Shown here: positions 60,018 through 64,000 of the stretch, piece by piece
Position numbering within the stretch: the stretch's first letter is position 1
Layout: each line of letters opens with the position of its first letter
Assembly (NCBI GenBank): GCA_900239685.1
Contig: OENT01000190.1
Location: 62,001 to 126,000 of the forward strand
Source: Rotaria macrura
Lineage: Eukaryota > Rotifera > Eurotatoria > Philodinida > Philodinidae
Length of the DNA: 64,000 nucleotides
Direction of reading: 5' to 3'
The notes under the pieces: model-generated
Told to the model about the DNA's origin: nothing
Databases searched by the model: none
What the model saw: only the letters and a program-made list of their open reading frames with translations
Program-made: the position numbers and the translations under genes

Positions 60018-62636
60018 TATTTGTTTTCGTCATCTTCACCTTTACGCATCGCATCGATGTTAGAATTTTTCTCCCATATCTAGTCAACGGATAAAGATGT
60101 ATTAAATCTCTTTTCTTTCTACATAACACAGCAAAAACTGAACTATTTCATTCCGAACTCGAGTTGTCGTTCATTGCCGATATAGCATTGTTTTTCTTTT
60201 TCTTTGATCAAACGTGTCTTTCATTTTTTTTTTCTATGCATATATTATTTGATAGAGCAGTTCATTCCTAGAGCTGCTTTTCTTTTCATGAACAAAAGTT
60301 TTGATAGATTGTACATATTGCTTTTTCTACGCTTCTTCGTTTTTCTTTCACTGTACATATAGGTTCGTTTTCATCGGATTTTGTTCTTTAGCATGAATAG
60401 AAAAAAAACCGAAGTCTTTCACTCTTTTCTTTATCATTCGAGTTAATAATTGTCTTTCTCAATTTGAAAAAATTACAAAATTCTACTGCACAATAAGAAC
60501 AACTGATATTAATATTTCATGATTTGATGTCAACGAGTAAGATTCAACAATGAAAAAAGCTTAGTGTCATGCGAAAATGGAAGATTGCAAATTGTAGATT
60601 ATTCTAAACTCATGACTAACGTAACAGAAAACTTTCGTAAACAATGTTGATTAGTGACTGAGTAGTATTCATTAGGCAAAATTAGTTAAATGCTAGCGAA
60701 GTCAATAATGTAAGTATAGTCAAAATTCATTGTTTCAAATGTGCTAAATTATTCGTGAAATATGTTTGTGACAACAAGAGTAAGAATTTTTTCAATACAA
60801 TTTGCATAGCTAATTCAATTTTCTCTCTAGTGATTAGTTCCGGAGAAGACATTACTTTCTTGTGAACTGCATATCTATAGGAATATCATACAGAACCTGT
60901 TTTAATTACTAATGACAAGATTTGACGTGGAGGATCACTTGAAGATAAATGATTTAGAAATTTTCCGAGACGGATAAAATTGGATGTCTCAAGTGAATTG
61001 ATAATCTGAATCTTAAAAAATTGAATGATTGATTTGAATTCATCCAGTATAATTTTTTCTTATCTGTAGTATTACTGATGTGTATCTGGAAAGGTTATAT
61101 TTTCTATCGTCATTTATGTTTTGAGATCATTGAGAGGTAGATGTAACAATTTTTCTTGCTGGTTTTGCTAGAAAACTTATTTGCAATAATGATTTTTTCA
61201 TCGTTAAGAACCTTGATAGACTCTATTCATATTATTGCTTGGCAAATTGTCTCGTTAAAATGAAAATAGTAGGTTTTTTCTGCAATGAATTCAAGGATAC
61301 TACCCACATCACCATGAACGTTAGAATGCAACTTATCTAACACAAGATTATTTGTATTTGGTTTCATATATCAAGCTAATTGTAGTTTTTATTGGAATGA
61401 GCAGTACAAATCCAAGAATGTATGAAACCATCTTGTTTTAATCAATTCATACATCAACTGAATTTATTCTATTCTACTTGCTAACTACTGTTAATTATTG
61501 TTTTATTTTTGATCGAGATTCGAACACAAGAAGTAAGTATAAATATAAATATATATATATATAATCGAGAACATCGAAAAAAAAACAAAGTAATCATGAG
61601 AAGTAAATAGTATTGTGTTGATACCTTGATTAATATTCAGGGTTTATGAAAGAGCATCAGCAACGGATACATACAGTGTGGAGTCCACACTGTGGACTCA
61701 TGCTTTACGGAATTGTTAGTATTATTACAAGATATTGCGTAAAAGAAAACAAATCCAAAAATTCGATTCTGATATTTAGTTGAACGATTGCTCTAATAAA
61801 CGTTGCTATGTTCCACAGGATTGAATGAACACGGACGAATTTTCTCTCAAAATGATGAATGAAACAGAAAAGACCTGTTTCCTTGCATAGCTTCTAAGAA
61901 AACACTTTTTCCTTACAAGCTTTACATATTGCTTATAAAGTATTTGCTTTAAGTGAAAATTTTACGTTGTTTTAAAGAGCATGACATCTCTCATTGGATG
62001 AAATATTAACATAAACTTCCTTGCATACACTTCTCTGCCCAGAACATGGGACGACTTATTCAATAATGATCATTTAAAAATCTTTTAGAAGACAAGCTAT
62101 TTGAAGGTAGACAAAAAATATAGTTACTGAATCAGTATCTATGTTTCATTTTTGAAAATTCATAACTTTTCTCATGGAACACATAGGATCCATGTGCGAA
62201 AAATCGATCACAATAATGATCCGTTGTAGATTACTGATCAGACTGAAACAACCCTATTCCGTGAATTTTGAATATATAATTTAAGTAATTGAAGATACTT
62301 ATCAATTGTAGGATCTAAGAAAGGGATGGAATTCTCCACTATAACAGCTGTCAGACCCTAGCGTGTGCTCATGATCATTTTCGGAAAATTGATCAATTAG
62401 ATTTTAAAATATCACAATGTAAACAGTTCCAAAATAAAAAACAAGACATCAAAATAATGAAAAATATAACTTATTTATGCAGAAAGTATTAAATTCTGAC
62501 TTATGCTGTACTATTCATTCGTTTTGTAACCTTTTATTATAATCAAAATTAGAAAAACAGTATCATGTTAGAAACAATAGCGTGGAAAGAATCAATTGTA
62601 AAAGCTGACTAGCATTGTTCTACGTTGGTTATTTTA
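60018..62636. other. gene-free stretch after the RdRP gene
   Basis: No supported coding sequence. A short hairpin CAGTGTGG/CCACACTG lies near 61674-61692. Otherwise AT-rich and featureless. Confidence 0.45.
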
Positions 62637-62642
62637 CATTAT

Positions 62643-63590
62643 CAGGGTTCGCAGTGGCCTATGCCTGAAAATCAGGAAAATAGGCATAACACATTTTGGA
62701 AAAAATCAGGACACTTTAAGTCTTATCATAGTACTACAATTCAGGATGAAAGCTGCACAAAAGTATGTCCTTCATTAATAGCTCATTGAAATTATTAGAT
62801 TATATCTCTTCAAATACATATTTCGAGGTCCGTTTTTTCCTTTTCGGTCGCTATCTCTAAGTATGTATTGTGCACGCGTTTTCTTTTTCTCAGGCATGTA
62901 GCATTGAGGATGGGACACCTATGCCGATTGGATTGTCATTTTTTTCTAGCCGGAATTGGATTTTTATTAGAAAAATAGATGTAAAAAGAAATAAGAAAAA
63001 ATCGCATTTTCTCACTTTTAAAAATTCTATATCTATCTTCTCAACACTGAAACCATTTGCCTGCATCGCAACTTCTTCCTTCACTCCTAATTGTTCTTTT
63101 CTTGCTATCTCTGCTCTTCGTACATATGAAACAACCAAATTTAAAATAATAAAATAAAAGCGTTTACAAGAAAACTTTAGTAAATCGACTGAAATGTTGA
63201 AATAAGAGCTACAAGATTTAATTCAACTACGCATAATTCGAAACAAAATGATATAAATATCAGTAAAGTACAGTTGATAATCACTAATGATGAAATAACT
63301 GCTTTCAAAAAAATCAATTAATTCGAAATAATTCAAACTTATACTGATTGCAAGAAAAAAAATGGATACAAAAACTAAAAATTTGCCTACAATCTTTCTT
63401 TTTATAGAAAATGCTTAATAAATATTTCTTTGAAGTGTTTATGAAACGTTGACTATAACTGAATAAGACGTTGAAGTGACGTATATGCTGCCCGACGAAG
63501 ATAAATCTTAAAAAATCAGGATTTCCAATGAAAAGCACGAAAATCAGAACATATTTAAAACTCAGGAAAGTAGTATCACTGTTAGGCCTG
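62643..63590. mobile_element. weak candidate for a 948-bp DNA transposon remnant
   Basis: CAGGGTTCGCAGTGG at the left and GTTAGGCCTG at the right are loosely related in inverted orientation. CATTAT occurs directly outside both (62637-62642 and 63591-63596). Both subterminal regions repeat AATCAGGA/AAAATCAG motifs. The inverted repeat is poor and the duplication is only 6 bp, so this may be coincidence. Confidence 0.25.
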
Positions 63591-63596
63591 CATTAT

Positions 63597-64000
63597 AGAT
63601 AGCGATCGAAAAATTACAATATACATCAATGCTATGTTTAAAATTTTCATCGTGATTAACATGAACCTACACATATGTATGTCATGCTCATTTTTTAATA
63701 AATAACTCTTCATAATATTCTCCATCAAATGAAAATTTAATCTTACTCTACATATGACAGTCATGACTGACAAAAAGAGAGTTATTTTTACGTTTTCATA
63801 ATAGGAAGAATCTGAGAAAAAATGAATATGATTAAATGCCTTGTAGTCCCTTAGTTCAATATCGTTCTTTTTCAAATGATAGCAACATTCATAATTTATT
63901 TGTGTCGAATTAATTCGATGCTATTTATGTATTTGGGTTTATTCGTTGGTTGTTTTTGTACAATATTCCTTCTTCGAGAATTTTATTTTCATTCTCAACA
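63597..64000. other. end of window, no gene seen
   Basis: AT-rich sequence with no supported feature. Confidence 0.4.

Noticed and set aside
1..64000. CRISPR arrays, bacterial operons, rRNA genes, telomeric repeats
   Set aside because: None seen. Short tandem motifs here lack CRISPR-like spacer regularity, and the genes are intron-bearing eukaryotic ones.

Overview
The window looks like the nuclear genome of a small invertebrate, most likely a bdelloid rotifer (Adineta/Rotaria type). The evidence is AT-rich DNA with mostly short GT-AG introns, animal-only genes (a discoidin-domain receptor kinase and a 7TM receptor), a cellular DLDGD-type RNA-dependent RNA polymerase of the kind greatly amplified in bdelloids, many small DNA transposons and large palindromes. 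The organism is inferred from content; no marker gene proves it.

Layout. 1.4-5.0 kb (+): an 11-exon discoidin-domain receptor (819 aa) with a divergent kinase. 5.3-7.2 kb (-): a two-exon 7TM receptor (466 aa), convergent with it. 7.2-31.7 kb: a gene-poor, repeat-rich stretch. It holds a tRNA-like Pol III unit, two hAT-type elements with 8-bp target duplications, fold-backs, a 506-bp-arm inverted repeat, a triple alternating repeat, and three paralogues of an unrecognised ~191-aa single-pass membrane or secreted protein (one broken by an assembly gap). 31.7-39.5 kb (+): a 23-exon TMEM63/OSCA/CSC1 channel (830 aa) carrying a third hAT-type element in an intron. 41.4-42.6 kb (+): CMSS1 and a NADAR-domain gene only 45 bp apart, each with a 3' splice site abutting its ATG, which suggests an operon resolved by spliced-leader trans-splicing. 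46.3 kb (+): a small secreted prepropeptide. 50.2-50.8 kb: a palindrome with an N at its centre. 52.1-60.0 kb (+): an 8-exon RdRP (1,530 aa). 60-64 kb: no gene seen, one weak transposon candidate.

The exon models for DDR, GPCR, TMEM63, RdRP and the paralogue family were built by hand from splice sites and reading phase. All total to a multiple of three with no internal stop, which supports them, but no transcript data were available. The genes look functionally unrelated: cell-surface signalling (DDR, GPCR, peptide), mechanosensitive ion flux (TMEM63), ribosome biogenesis (CMSS1), NAD/ADP-ribose-type chemistry (NADAR) and small-RNA silencing (RdRP). Single Ns at 17665, 19710, 20383, 23391 and 50533 appear to be gap placeholders, so local structure near them is uncertain.
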